Positions 20,927 to 30,950 of a stretch of DNA of 64,000 bases are shown here, piece by piece. The notes under the pieces are model-generated. The model did not search any database and was not told where the DNA came from. It worked only from the letters and a program-made list of their open reading frames with translations. The first letter of the stretch is position 1. Each line of letters opens with the position of its first letter. Both the position numbers and the translations under genes were made by a program. Source of the stretch: Meira nashicola (lineage: Eukaryota; Basidiomycota; Exobasidiomycetes; Exobasidiales; Brachybasidiaceae); the NCBI GenBank assembly GCA_001600355.1, contig BCJU01000002.1, positions 2,356,001 to 2,420,000 on the forward strand, given 5' to 3'.

Positions 20927-21751
20927 ATGAAGAAGAAAGATCAGATTTTTGATTTTTATATCGATAAAAGCACACCGGGAAAACCTTTACGAGTATGCTT
21001 ATTTTGCTTTAATGAATGGAAGAATAATGACCGAAGACGATTGATCGATCATATGATTGGATGTAAGAAAGCACCTTCAGAATTAAAAGAGAGCTTAATT
21101 CGAAGGGATTCACAAGAATCTAAAACGAAGCAAGAGAAAGAGCAACGAAGACAAGCATCACAAAGAATGACAATACAACAAAATAGTGAAGCAGAAAATA
21201 GGAAGAGGGTCAGTAATTGGATTAACGCTTCGGAAGAGGCAGAATATCCTGGAGGACTTTTGCAAGCTTCTTCAGATGATGAACAAAGTGAGGAAGGTAG
21301 GGATGCAATCACATTACAAGAAAAGAAGAATTTAGATCGATTGATGGCAAAGATGATTTATCAATGTGAATTACCGGTTGGCGTTATTGAAGAACCTGCT
21401 TTCATGGCATTCATTAAATCTATACGACCAGCTTATTATCGAAGCGGATTACCTAAAAAAGCAGAAATAGCTGCTGTGATTGTACGTAAATCGGAAGATC
21501 GAGTTAGAAAGGTAAGAAAGCAAATGGGAGGTGTAGACTTTCTAGGTCATCAAACACGTAATCAAAGTACCTCTTTTCATCGACCAGAAGTAGGTGTTAA
21601 CTCTCAACTTTCTCAAGAAATTTCCGATCCACAGACAAGCCGTAATAATGTCAATCGACAAGAAAATGATGATGATGATAATAATGGTGTGCAATCGATA
21701 CCCTGCTCGAGTCCTTTTTTTTTCCCAGAGAACCGATCTGTGTCCCTTTGA
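20927..21751 (+). CDS. BED-type zinc-finger protein with a hAT-transposase-like N-terminal region
   Basis: The protein has 274 residues from the ATG at 20927; the frame is open upstream to 20843 but starts there with GTG. Residues 1-50 form a BED-like finger: CLFCFNEW, then a spaced His and Cys in LIDHMIGCKK. Near 140-180 is the helix that follows the BED finger in hAT transposases, LMAKMIYQCELPVGVIEEP then FMAFIKSIRPAYYRSGLP. The catalytic RNase-H-like core and the hATC dimerisation domain are absent; the C-terminus is Asn/Asp-rich. It is either a domesticated DNA-binding fragment or a truncated transposon gene. The intact frame favours a retained function, though DNA binding is only inferred. 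Confidence 0.7.
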   Translation: MKKKDQIFDFYIDKSTPGKPLRVCLFCFNEWKNNDRRRLIDHMIGCKKAPSELKESLIRRDSQESKTKQEKEQRRQASQRMTIQQNSEAENRKRVSNWINASEEAEYPGGLLQASSDDEQSEEGRDAITLQEKKNLDRLMAKMIYQCELPVGVIEEPAFMAFIKSIRPAYYRSGLPKKAEIAAVIVRKSEDRVRKVRKQMGGVDFLGHQTRNQSTSFHRPEVGVNSQLSQEISDPQTSRNNVNRQENDDDDNNGVQSIPCSSPFFFPENRSVSL

Positions 21752-22004
21752 TTTTCATGCAAATGTAAGGATTAAAGAATGCGATTTTGTATCAAATGAA
21801 TACAACAATTTTGGTTAGGATGCTAAAAAGATCCCGAATTAATAAAATACAAAGTAGTAGTAAAAATACCTCCATAATGTGTAGATATGGGGAAGTCTAT
21901 ATGTGGAAGAAAAAGTGTAAACGTGCAAGCTTTTTCAGCGCAGTTACTTTTGATAGAAATACAAAGAAGACGAAGGTTGAATCCCAGAAGAATCCTTTTT
22001 TATT

Positions 22005-22412
22005 TTAAGCCCAGTTGACAGAAGCACCGTGTAATTCTCCAGTGCTTAAAGATGCTAATTTCTTGAATGCGCCTTTTGTAAGATCGATTGCAGTGCTTGA
22101 GCAACCTTCACAATAATCAATAACACGAACTTTAACGGATTTTCCTTGATAATTAATACGTAAGTTATCACCACAGTTGAAGCGACCGCCTTGTTTAACG
22201 GCAGCAATCATGGCATTATTGCTGGGTGTAGAACCACCACAAGCAGGGTTGTTTAATGAACCGCCAGAGTACCATGTAATACGAGAAGATTTCATTCTTG
22301 CTTCTAATGGTTCTGCTGCATTTTGTTCAACTTCTGGAACAGGAGCTGCTTGAATTGTGATAATGATTGCAAACATGCTAATCAAAGCAAAGAAGAGTGT
22401 GAATGAACGCAT
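22005..22412 (-). CDS. small secreted double-psi beta-barrel (RlpA/barwin/expansin-like) protein
   Basis: The protein has 135 residues with a clear signal peptide (MRSFTLFFALISMFAIIITI, cleavage near AQA/APV). After a short acidic pro-region, possibly cut after the Arg of PLEAR, comes a DPBB domain with ITWYSGG, NPACGG, FNCGDNLRINYQGKSVKVRV and DYCEGCSSTAIDLTKGAF. The Asp in IDLT matches the conserved barrel Asp of this fold. Such proteins are common in fungal secretomes, as loosenin/cerato-platanin-like or plant-interaction proteins; none is shown to be enzymatic by sequence. A TATA element lies about 100 bases upstream. Confidence 0.88.
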   Translation of the reverse strand: MRSFTLFFALISMFAIIITIQAAPVPEVEQNAAEPLEARMKSSRITWYSGGSLNNPACGGSTPSNNAMIAAVKQGGRFNCGDNLRINYQGKSVKVRVIDYCEGCSSTAIDLTKGAFKKLASLSTGELHGASVNWA

Positions 22413-22509
22413 GTTGTTTTGTTTGTCAATTTGTTTGTTTGTTTATTTGTTTATTCTCAAAATGGAAAGTGGGTTGTTGGAATCAATCAACATTCCAAGA
22501 AGAACAAAT

Positions 22510-22521
22510 CACCTTTATATA
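22510..22521 (-). promoter_or_regulatory. TATA element of the DPBB protein gene
   Basis: On the minus strand this reads TATATAAAGGTG, 98-109 bases upstream of the ATG at 22412. The same 12-mer lies at nearly the same distance upstream of the small cysteine-rich protein gene at 51117. It is a plausible core promoter on sequence and spacing alone. Confidence 0.6.
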
Positions 22522-22522
22522 G

Positions 22523-23721
22523 ACAACCTCAAAATGAAAAATCCTTGTTTGGAGAATAGAAAAGAGGGTCTTTAAAAAGTGGATACACCCTAATTTTTTG
22601 GCGAGTAATGCATTAGATACACATCATTCATGCAATTCGTAGATCATGTATGCGCTACGCAAACAGTGACTATGTACCTGATCTACGGCCACTTCTCTTG
22701 AAGATTGTTTCATCTTGAAAAAACAAGAAAAGATGGAGTCAAATCTTATCATGCAAGAATATGCATGGTGAAGACCCCCAATTGATTAAATGTACATGTT
22801 GACCGAATGGAAAAGCATATACCCGGGTCGCGCTTAGAAAAGGAAGATGTCAAACATTGAAACGTTAAAGGTACAAAACGTGTGCATATTCGATCTCCGA
22901 AAGTAGGTTAGAAGTTTAATAGTAGAAATTGACTTACATTGCAAAATTTGCACCCCATTCTGACCTTTTATTTTATTTATGCGATATCGGCAATTGCTGC
23001 AATCTTTTTTTTTTCAAGATTGACGTGAAAAAGGAATTGTCTCATAATTACGGCCTTCAAAACGAAGTGTAAAGGACCCCCCAATTCATTTGCGTACAAA
23101 CCTGTCTAAATGTCGCAACCGTATGCAATCAAAAGGCTTTTCTTTTAATTTTCCGACTGCATTTCCTGCATTTCTTTTTTCCACGAACCCGTAACTGGCG
23201 TAATGCTTAACCCGGCACGGTGAGAACTTTAAAAAACAAATTCTTCGTTTTTGATCTTCTTTCTTTCTTTTGCCGAACCCTTTACACGAACGCGGTTGGG
23301 TTTTACAAAATCGGGTAACGCGGCGCGTGAGGTGAAAGTGTGTAGTCTATGTACAAATGCGTGGAATAGAACAGTAAAGCCGCTTTCAAATCCCGGTCAA
23401 AATTCGGTCAAAGTTTTGACAGACAGTAAGGAAAAAAAAAAAATTGGGTCGGCGCTGCGTGCGTTAAATAGGACACACACATACACGTTCCTGATCGACC
23501 GGTTGCTTCCTGTACTTCGCAGAAACCGGACCTTTTAACCTACGGATCCAGGCAGAGAAGAAGGTAAAGAAAAAAAGGGGGATCGTTCATCAGACCCTGT
23601 TTCATTCACTATACTGTTACCGATAAATAGGGTGTATTTTTACAAAAGAGGAACGAAAAATGGTACCTGTTTCTAGAAACCAATTAGTGTCTCTTGGCAG
23701 TATACTACAACCGGTGAGAAC
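22523..23721. other. intergenic region, no gene seen
   Basis: Nothing resembling a conserved protein appears on either strand. The plus-strand frame at 23251-23538 runs through a poly-A tract and looks like chance. This begins a long gene-poor stretch running to about 25 kb. Confidence 0.45.
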
Positions 23722-23880
23722 TTTGTCGCAAAAACAGGCCAGGTCCTCAACATCTCAAATGGTGCTGCATTGCAATTTAACTCTCCCACGAAGGCTCGCG
23801 TATTCTACGTCGCCAAGCGTGGCCGTCTGCCTTGATGTGATCATGCAACGAAAGTGCTCTGATCTGTGAAATCATTTTCG
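23722..23880 (+). pseudogene. decayed gene relic, copy A of a dispersed pair
   Basis: One plus-strand frame reads FVAKTGQVLNISNGAALQFN then SPTKARVFYVAK before stops. A second, more decayed copy with about the same reading lies at 44206-44374. Both contain AACATCTCAAATG, TTCAACTCTCC-like and GTGAAATCATTTT blocks in the same order. Only this segment is shared. The parent family is not recognised; the reading suggests a beta-rich secreted or surface protein. Confidence 0.5.
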
Positions 23881-25022
23881 TGTATCCCGGATGAATTACA
23901 TAAGCAATTATGTTCTACGTCTTGCGCGGGACCATACTCTGTGTTGTACCTGAAACCAGTAAACACGTGGTATAGCTATCTAATCTCTTATCTTAGCCTA
24001 AAACTTTGGTATAAATTATCCTTATTTTAGATTTCATAATTTTCAAGCATTGTAGTCGTAAACTTTTTCCCCAATCTGATCTAGTATACTACCTGTATCA
24101 CAGCGAGATTATCTCCTAATACCAGTCCGACACGAGCATGTTATCTCCCGTAGCAACATAGTATGTGCTATGCTACCTTGAAGATAGGTAGTTGAACCGT
24201 ATCAGCAAGATGTACGCCAAAAATGTCAAAATTAGGATTGCAGCTCTTAAATCTTCCGATGACCAATTTATTAAGTATAGGCATAAAAAGTCTAAATCGG
24301 AATTCAACGATGCACTTAAGTTGGCGATGAACTTAAGTTGGCGCTTCAGCTGCTGAAGAATAGTGAATTTGAATGTTGGCTATACTGGGATGCATTAAGA
24401 CAGACATCCTCGTAGTACACTTTTGCGATTAGCGCAAGAGTTCTTTCCCCTGCTTTTTTTTACTCAAGACAGCTCGCAGAACATAGGCTTCAAAGTACAT
24501 GTGGCGCGTGTGGGGTAAGCAGTCTAGTTGCATATCCTTTACGTCAGTCAATTTCACTTATGCTGGTAATCAAACGCGCAACGGTCTTCTAAAAAAACTT
24601 GTCAGTGCTTTTCGATCGATCGACAGCCTTTGGTTAAGGTGAATATCATTCTTTTTCGTACGGCAATCTTTGTACAGTATAAATCTGGAGTCGTGCGAAG
24701 CAGGCACAGATTAATCAGGTATCTTCGCCATGATTGCTCTGAGAACCAAAAATTGTAGAAAATGCTTTTCTACACAAGGAAAACTAGCGGAGTGAATCTT
24801 TTCAAATGCTCAAAAGTCAAGGGAGTTTTGGGCACAGTGTGTAGAACTAGCCCCGGTTTTCTTTCAGATTCTTAAGATTTTCATCAAATTCTATACGAGG
24901 ATAAATTGTAGCTAGATGACTATCTTCTTGCTGATGAATAGTATTTAAAGGGCCTTCATTTTCCTTGTCTGACTTTCAGTCTCTCTCAAGCACCCCCGTC
25001 AATACCCAACTACAACCCAGAA
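23881..25022. other. gene-poor stretch
   Basis: No open frame with family resemblance is found on either strand. Sequence composition is mixed, with a direct repeat of AACTTAAGTTGGCG near 24315-24345. Confidence 0.4.
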
Positions 25023-25878
25023 ATGAAAACAATCACATCTTTTGCCCTTATTGGAACGATTCTCGCGTAGCCACCGCTACCACAAAAGCTGATTCTTCCA
25101 CTTTTCACACTGCACGGTTCTTTGTAGATAATATTCAGAGTAATCTTATCATTCCACCAGATATTCCTTCGGCCGATACACCCTACCTCTGGTCAGGTCT
25201 TCAACCTCCAAACAATCAGGGAGTAATACAGCCAGTATTAGGTGAGTCAAAAGACTTGTATAGAAGTGAAATGTTCAGAATCGCTAACTCAGTCCCAACT
25301 TTTTTATCCCACTGACGGAAGGTAAGATCTTTTTGATTTTTCAGAACTGTGGGTGATCTTGATTCGTTAATTTTTATTCTTTACCGTCCCACTTTACAGA
25401 TCTCAACATTGGTACTTTGATAATGCATATGTTCATAAAACTTTTTTAATGAAGTGAAAAATGGCTTGAATGCTTACAGAACTTTTTTTCAATCGGATTG
25501 GTAACCCACCTGAGCCCTCTGGAGGTGGTTTGATGGAGAAGTGAACCAAAAGCTTGCAAAATGCAAGAAGAACCTTGGTAGCAATATTTAGGCAATCGGA
25601 GTAAGTAATGGCAACAATCAAGCTGATTACACTTACAACATCGGTTTGGCTACCAACCAAGGTATTTTTGTAGAAAATTGTACCCAGGTACTGCTAGGGG
25701 CTTTGGCAATTTGGTATTCGAAGATGTTGTTGTCACTGCTTTGGGTACAGACGCAAGTTGGCGCAGGTCTAGCATCAATTTTCCCGCTTTTACGCTGACT
25801 ATCGAGGGAGTTTTACCTAGTATGGCTAATAATTTAGTCACCTATAACGTTACTAGATTGACTTTAACCTCTCCTTAA
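25023..25878 (+). pseudogene. pseudogene of a secreted protein with an A4-peptidase/lectin-like fold
   Basis: An ATG at 25023 begins a signal-peptide-like MKTITSFALIGTILA that ends at a TAG (25068-25070). The next frame continues with DNIQSNLIIPPDIPSADTPY and LWSGLQPPNNQGVIQPVLG. After a possible intron it reads SQHWYFDNAYV, and the end reads GFGNLVFEDVVVTALGTD to a stop at 25876-25878. This order (PPD, LWxGLQ, GVIQPVL, W-x-Y-V) resembles fungal secreted concanavalin-like/eqolisin-type proteins. At least one nonsense change and several frame changes make it non-functional. The family call is moderate. Confidence 0.55.
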
Positions 25879-26200
25879 AAGTAAGTTTTAAAAGTACTTT
25901 AACTTATTTATATCTTACTCTTTTATATTCTTATAAATTAGGTGTATAATAGATGTTTTATCTTACCTCGATAATTCTTATATCCGACAGAATTAAGCCT
26001 ATAGTACTTTAATAAATTTTTTTTATTTATAATAGAGAGTACCTTAGCTATAATTATATTAGTTTGAAAAGACACTACCCTCCTCTTAAAAATTCTATAT
26101 CGATCTCTAATAACTTCGAGTACTTAATCTTTATAGGTGGTAGCAGGATGCTAATTATATAGGGTCTGATCTACGATTAGATTATCTTTATTCTGCTAAC
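25879..26200. repeat. AT-rich, probably RIP-mutated segment
   Basis: A strongly AT-rich stretch rich in TA steps and short stop-studded frames follows directly on the secreted-protein pseudogene. No parent element is recognisable. It resembles the longer island at 41.1-42.5 kb. Confidence 0.4.
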
Positions 26201-26699
26201 AGACCTTGAACAAACCCTGTGCTTCTTTCTGGTTGATGAAAGCATGTCGTGTACAAAGTCTGTTACAAGATACAGTCACTATCTTTTGACACACAGGCTG
26301 AGTATTAAAGACCTTTGGGCGACCGCGACCGTCCGATTCTACACTAAAAATGTCGGTCACTTAAATAATTCTCGTCGTGGCAGCTAGCACCTCCTAAGTG
26401 ATTCACAGTTTTTACGAGCTTCTACTACTTCATCCTCTGATGAATGACAAGAAGGTCCGAGTAGCGTATCACTTACGTAATGCCCGTGCGCTCTTCCACG
26501 CGGAGATAATTCGCCAGAATAGGTGGACGGTAGGAAATGCTGTATCTGAAATTGTTTTTGCTATCTAATGGCACGGTACATTATGAGTTTGCACGCTAAA
26601 GGCCGAAAGAATCCCCTTTACACAGACAAAGTGTCTCTAGCGCGTCCAATTCTCTTAAAATGAGGGCACAGGTATAATATACAGAGATACTATAGGCAA

Positions 26700-27209
26700 G
26701 AGCGATTAGCGCTCAATAATCAAGATCGTAAAGAATTACAACGTGCAATTCATTGATTCGAACAGGCTCAGGTTACGCAATCATACAAGGCACACGTCCA
26801 TCCGCTTCAGGGTTAGTTTTTCGATCTGATCCTGCCGCTTTGATAGCATGGATAGGTGAAAAGTATATCGAATGGACCGATGAAAACCCATGTGATGCAG
26901 AAATTTGTGCCAATTGACATTGTATTGATGTACAGATACGATGGCAAGATCGATTTACAATTATAGAGATCGAGAGCAACCTACCGGACCAATACCAAGA
27001 ACCAACCTTAATCTACATATCAATCAGCCATTTGGAATCAGCGATTTCCTGTTCGAAATCTTACCTTCACCTTTAGACTGGACAAAAAGGTTAGGACATC
27101 TACAATTGTACAGAAAGCATTCAAAAGGTGGTCAATTTACTTCGTTCGAAAGACCCAAAATTATGTAGAAGATGTGAGGGATTGTTTTACAAAGATTTGG
27201 AGACCATGA
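26700..27209 (+). pseudogene. epoxide-hydrolase-like alpha/beta hydrolase pseudogene (C-terminal half)
   Basis: Successive frames give LNNQDRKELQRAIH, then GSGYAIIQGTRPSASGLVF, LIAWIGEKYIEWTDENP, HINQPFGISDFLFEILPSP, and GHLQLYRKHSKGGQFTSFER. The last frame ends in VEDVRDCFTKIWRP and a stop. This is the lid/cap and C-terminal half of the EHN-type epoxide hydrolase family; HSKGGQF corresponds to the region of the catalytic His (H-x-x-GGHF in active members), here with Gln for His. Frameshifts and stops break the gene and the N-terminal nucleophile half is missing. It converges on the reductase relic that follows. Confidence 0.72.
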
Positions 27210-27222
27210 ACAATATGTATTT

Positions 27223-28136
27223 TTATTCCCAGTCTGGCTTTTTTTCTAATTCCAAAAGACTATCGGTACTTTCATCAAAAGTTTATTCCCAATTACGGAA
27301 TTTCATTCCTAATTCTTCTTGAGCATATGTTGTGTCCAAATCGACATAAGATGTATTTAGATCTTTCTTATTTGTAATCGCTTGTTCATAACCTTTTAGG
27401 AATCTTCTAACCAATTCAGGTTTGCTTTCGGCTAGATGTTCCAACGAAGATACCTAATTATAAGGGCCACCAAAGAGTAAATAACGTTGACTCGGTGCGG
27501 ATTCGGATGCTAACCAACGAATATGTACATCACCTACATCAAGAGCATAACAGAAAAGGGGTAAACGATCTGCTGGTACTTCATCTCCATTAGAGATCAA
27601 TAAGTAAATTGCTTTTGAAGATATATTGAGATTTGAAAGATTGACTACAGGTTATAATGTTGCACCATAAATCATTGGTAGATTAAATACTGCTATCTTA
27701 TATCCAGGCTTCTCTTTTTCAACGAAATTCCAAGCTGCATGTTCTGCTAACGTTTAAGAAACAGAATAAGCTACTGATCCTTTTACATCTTCTCTCCCGA
27801 ATGGATTCCAATCTTTTTGTGTATATGTATATCCTGGCCTATTTGGACCATCTTTTGTAAAATCAATCACAACAGCAAAACTACTTGTGATTGCAATTCT
27901 TTTAAGAGAAGCTTCTCTAGCTGCAAATCTTAATAAGTTTAATGTATCCTCGATTGCAGGAACGAGTAAATCACGTTCAACATCTTCAACTGATAATTGA
28001 TAAGGACTTGCGGTATGTGCTATATATGTAACACCACGAATCGCGTCTCTTAAATCACCTGATTCCGCCTTTTTAACTTCAACAAGTTCAACTCTTTCTT
28101 GATCTGATTGTGAAAGCCTTCTTAATAATTCATCCT
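27223..28136 (-). pseudogene. GRE2-like extended-SDR reductase pseudogene
   Basis: Read on the minus strand, one nearly continuous frame gives IRGVTYIAHTASPYQLS, ITSSFAVV, GYTYTQKDWNPF and AYSVS-stop-TLAEHAAWNFVE. It then gives FNLPMIYGATL-stop-PVV and DVGDVHIRWLASESAPSQRY, ending near 27223. These are the middle and C-terminal parts of NADPH methylglyoxal/ketone reductases of the Gre2 and dihydroflavonol-reductase group. About five in-frame stops interrupt it, most explainable as CAA/CAG to TAA/TAG. The N-terminal Rossmann glycine motif is missing upstream of 28136, so the copy is also 5'-truncated. Confidence 0.8.
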
Positions 28137-28608
28137 AGGGCAACTGATTTACACGATTGGATTATTATTTTTTGTTGAGCCCCGATCAGTTGAAGGAGGT
28201 CCTACATTAATTAATGCGGGTAATATCCTTAAGACGCAAAGCCTCGGGCAGAATTACACTCGGAATGATAATTCAAACCCCCCATCTTTACGTGTTCTCG
28301 TATAATATTACAATGCCTGTAAGAGTGGAGACCGGGCTTGCGGATGTGTTTCTCTGCCTTCTACCAGAAAATTATAATGCAGACACAGTCGTACACCATT
28401 CCACAGCAACCGTCTACTAAATACACAGTAACAATTATACAAGTTTTTAGGATCCTATTATCCGCTGATGTCACCATGATAATATACACCATTTGTTGCT
28501 GTTAGTGACTTGAGAGCGGGTCCGAAGGTGAAGAATTTGAAAGATTATCCGAGATATAGACCCGCAAATACCGCCGAACGTTGCGTCAACGCCGAGGATG
28601 TTGTCTCT

Positions 28609-28652
28609 TGATGTGGAGAAAGAAAAAATTTGAAATGAAGATTTTTTTATCA
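28609..28652 (+). repeat. short duplicated segment matching the aquaglyceroporin 5' region
   Basis: TTGATGTGGAGAAAGAAAAA followed by TTTGAAATGAAGATT closely matches 36134-36177, in the 5' end of the aquaglyceroporin gene, apart from a small indel in the A-run. Flanks do not match. The plus-strand frame that continues to 29009 is otherwise unrecognised and may be a relic. Confidence 0.5.
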
Positions 28653-29014
28653 GGATTGCGCCTGTTGTTGAATGGTCGGGCGATGAGTGCGGTTCGGATG
28701 GTGAGGCAAGTATTGCTACTTGCCTCCTTTCTTGAACGTATCCGCATTCCGAAGATTATGCAATTGATCGATTTTTGGAACCACTTGGCAATAGGAAGAA
28801 GATGCGATAAAATATCTCAGTTGCTCGTCAAAATGGTAATAATTTCACTCTTTTATCCGCAAGCGCAAAGTACTCGGCTAGAATTTGTTCAACAATGTAT
28901 TCGAGTAGTTCTCAAGTTGCTAAAGTACAAGCTCATGGTAAAACGGCAGCTAAATCTACCAGGATGGCCTACAAAATTGATGCGAGCAACATTTGAACCT
29001 CGACTTTGAACATG

Positions 29015-29032
29015 TCTCTCTCTCTCTCTCTC
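29015..29032. repeat. (TC)n microsatellite
   Basis: About nine TC units lie just downstream (3') of the CRAL-TRIO gene's stop codon. It is a simple repeat likely to vary in length. Confidence 0.85.
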
Positions 29033-29114
29033 TTTTTCTTTATGCATTGGTCACCGGTTACATGAAGGCTAAGATGCTGGGAGAGTTGCAATAGATTTGT
29101 GGTTACCAAACTCA

Positions 29115-30950
29115 CTAAGCTGCAATTCTAGGAAGTTTTTTTCTAAGAGAAGCAAAGAAACCAGCCTTCTTTTTATCTTTATTTTTGCTTTTCGTAGAAT
29201 CGTTCTTAGACTGTAAAATGCTCGAATCTTGTTGGTGTTCTCTATCTGACCCGCGATTCTCTCTTTTTGACGTCTGAGGTAAGGTTGTAGATTGCACTGG
29301 CACTGTTGCGACTGATTTCTTTTCGGGCTTTGGTTCGTCGATTTTTGTATCTCTTTTAGTGCTAGCAAGTTGGACACTCTGCGGAGAACGTTCTTTACTT
29401 TCCACATCCTTTACTTTTTTGGGGTCATCATTTGCTAGCTCTTCTTGAACTAATTCATTGGTATCGTCAAAATCCAGATTCGACAAGCTTAGAATTGCTG
29501 TACTTTTTATTTCATCGCTATTATCATTAACCTTCCACTGGCCCCATGAGCCGTCTTCTATAGCCCTTGCGACTTTTTCTTCAGCTTCTCGAACTGATAA
29601 ACGTTGTTTGACGATCGCATGCAGCTGTAATTCGATGCTTTTACGGCATGTTTTACGACCTAAAACTTGACGTTTAATGGTTCCCTTTTTGTATTCATAA
29701 TCGAAGACGGAAATACCTGCATTCTCAGTTGGTAAAACACCATTTCGATGATAAACAGTCAACCCACGAGTATAAGGCTCTAATTCGAATTGGCTTAAAC
29801 GTAGTTTTTTTACCAAAACGTCTCTCTTCTCTTGAAGAACGCTATCGCGGCCATTTGTCTTGCACCATTCGCGCGTGATTTCCTCAAATTTGTCAGTCAA
29901 ATTTCGATGACGATTTAAAACTCTCTCCTTTGCTTCGTGGTCATTTTGCATTTCATTTTCATTCTCTTCCGGATCTACGAAATGAAAATTGGTTATTAAG
30001 CTACCTCCACAATATTCTATCATCCTATCTCCTGGAACGTCACCTTCTGTATCTTCAGATTTGGCGATAAATTTAATTTTGTTACGAACGACTGGATCTA
30101 AAATATTCTTAACAGCGCGCCAGAAACCCCAAAAAATCCAAGGAGCATTTGAGATATACATCGTTCCGAGAGATTCAGGATAATAAGCTTCTAAAACTTT
30201 GACAAGGTATAAAAGATTAACGAAGTCCATTTGCTTTACCCCAAAACCTTTTAGATCAAAAAAGATTGTTGCTTTATCATTTGGAGGATGCATGAGTAAT
30301 CGAAACGTTTCCATTTGCGTGACAATAAACTTTTGCATAGAAGCAGCAGGTTGACCAAAAACGCTATGTTTTGCCATGATAACATAGCAAATAGGTTGTT
30401 CTTTTATTGTACAACCTAAAGAGAACACTTTTCCCGATTTTTGTTGTTCGATAAACTTTGGAATCTCTTTTGAATTTACTAGATCCCCTTTTAAGATGAA
30501 ACTTTCTACATCGGTATCCAACCTCCATTTCAAGCAAGTTGCCATCATCGCTAATCCACGCTCGACATCGCCTTTACGAGCACGAACGAAACGAAGCATA
30601 CAAGCATCGGGATCATCACCCCTGACAAAGTTCCACCAAGAATCACGTAAAGCTTCAGGTCCGTATTCATCCAATAAAGCATTCATGCCTTGCTGTTCTT
30701 GAATACGTTTTACTTCATCTTTTGCTTTATCGTCATCTGGAATACCACTTTTTTTCAAATCACCACCTGTAGTATCTTCTGCAAATCCTTTACCTTTTGC
30801 TGCATTTCCTCGAGCACGGTCACAAATGTCAAAATATGATTCCCACATTCGAATAAGTGAAGCATGTTGAGATTCAGTCAAATTTCCAAGATACCCTTCC
30901 TGAGGTGGGAAATTTACATTTGGAAAATCTTCAAAGTTTGATGAAGGCAT
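29115..30950 (-). CDS. CRAL-TRIO (Sec14-like) lipid-transfer protein
   Basis: Sec14-superfamily proteins move or present phosphatidylinositol and other lipids between membranes. The 611-residue protein starts MPSSNFEDFPN. It has a CRAL-TRIO-N helix region (DDPDACMLRFVRARKGDVER near residue 110) and the lipid-binding lobe (VTQMETFRLL, ATIFFDLKGFGVKQMDFV, YYPESLGTMYISNAPWIF, then GGSL) to about residue 315. This matches the Csr1/Sfh branch rather than Sec14 itself. After a charged C-terminal extension it ends in a Lys-rich KKKAGFFASLRKKLPRIAA, a possible membrane-binding amphipathic tail. The extension from about 330 on has no recognised domain. Confidence 0.9.
   Translation of the reverse strand: MPSSNFEDFPNVNFPPQEGYLGNLTESQHASLIRMWESYFDICDRARGNAAKGKGFAEDTTGGDLKKSGIPDDDKAKDEVKRIQEQQGMNALLDEYGPEALRDSWWNFVRGDDPDACMLRFVRARKGDVERGLAMMATCLKWRLDTDVESFILKGDLVNSKEIPKFIEQQKSGKVFSLGCTIKEQPICYVIMAKHSVFGQPAASMQKFIVTQMETFRLLMHPPNDKATIFFDLKGFGVKQMDFVNLLYLVKVLEAYYPESLGTMYISNAPWIFWGFWRAVKNILDPVVRNKIKFIAKSEDTEGDVPGDRMIEYCGGSLITNFHFVDPEENENEMQNDHEAKERVLNRHRNLTDKFEEITREWCKTNGRDSVLQEKRDVLVKKLRLSQFELEPYTRGLTVYHRNGVLPTENAGISVFDYEYKKGTIKRQVLGRKTCRKSIELQLHAIVKQRLSVREAEEKVARAIEDGSWGQWKVNDNSDEIKSTAILSLSNLDFDDTNELVQEELANDDPKKVKDVESKERSPQSVQLASTKRDTKIDEPKPEKKSVATVPVQSTTLPQTSKRENRGSDREHQQDSSILQSKNDSTKSKNKDKKKAGFFASLRKKLPRIAA

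Noticed and set aside
23251..23538. 95-codon plus-strand frame
   Set aside because: It crosses a poly-A tract, has no family resemblance and no promoter or splice support.
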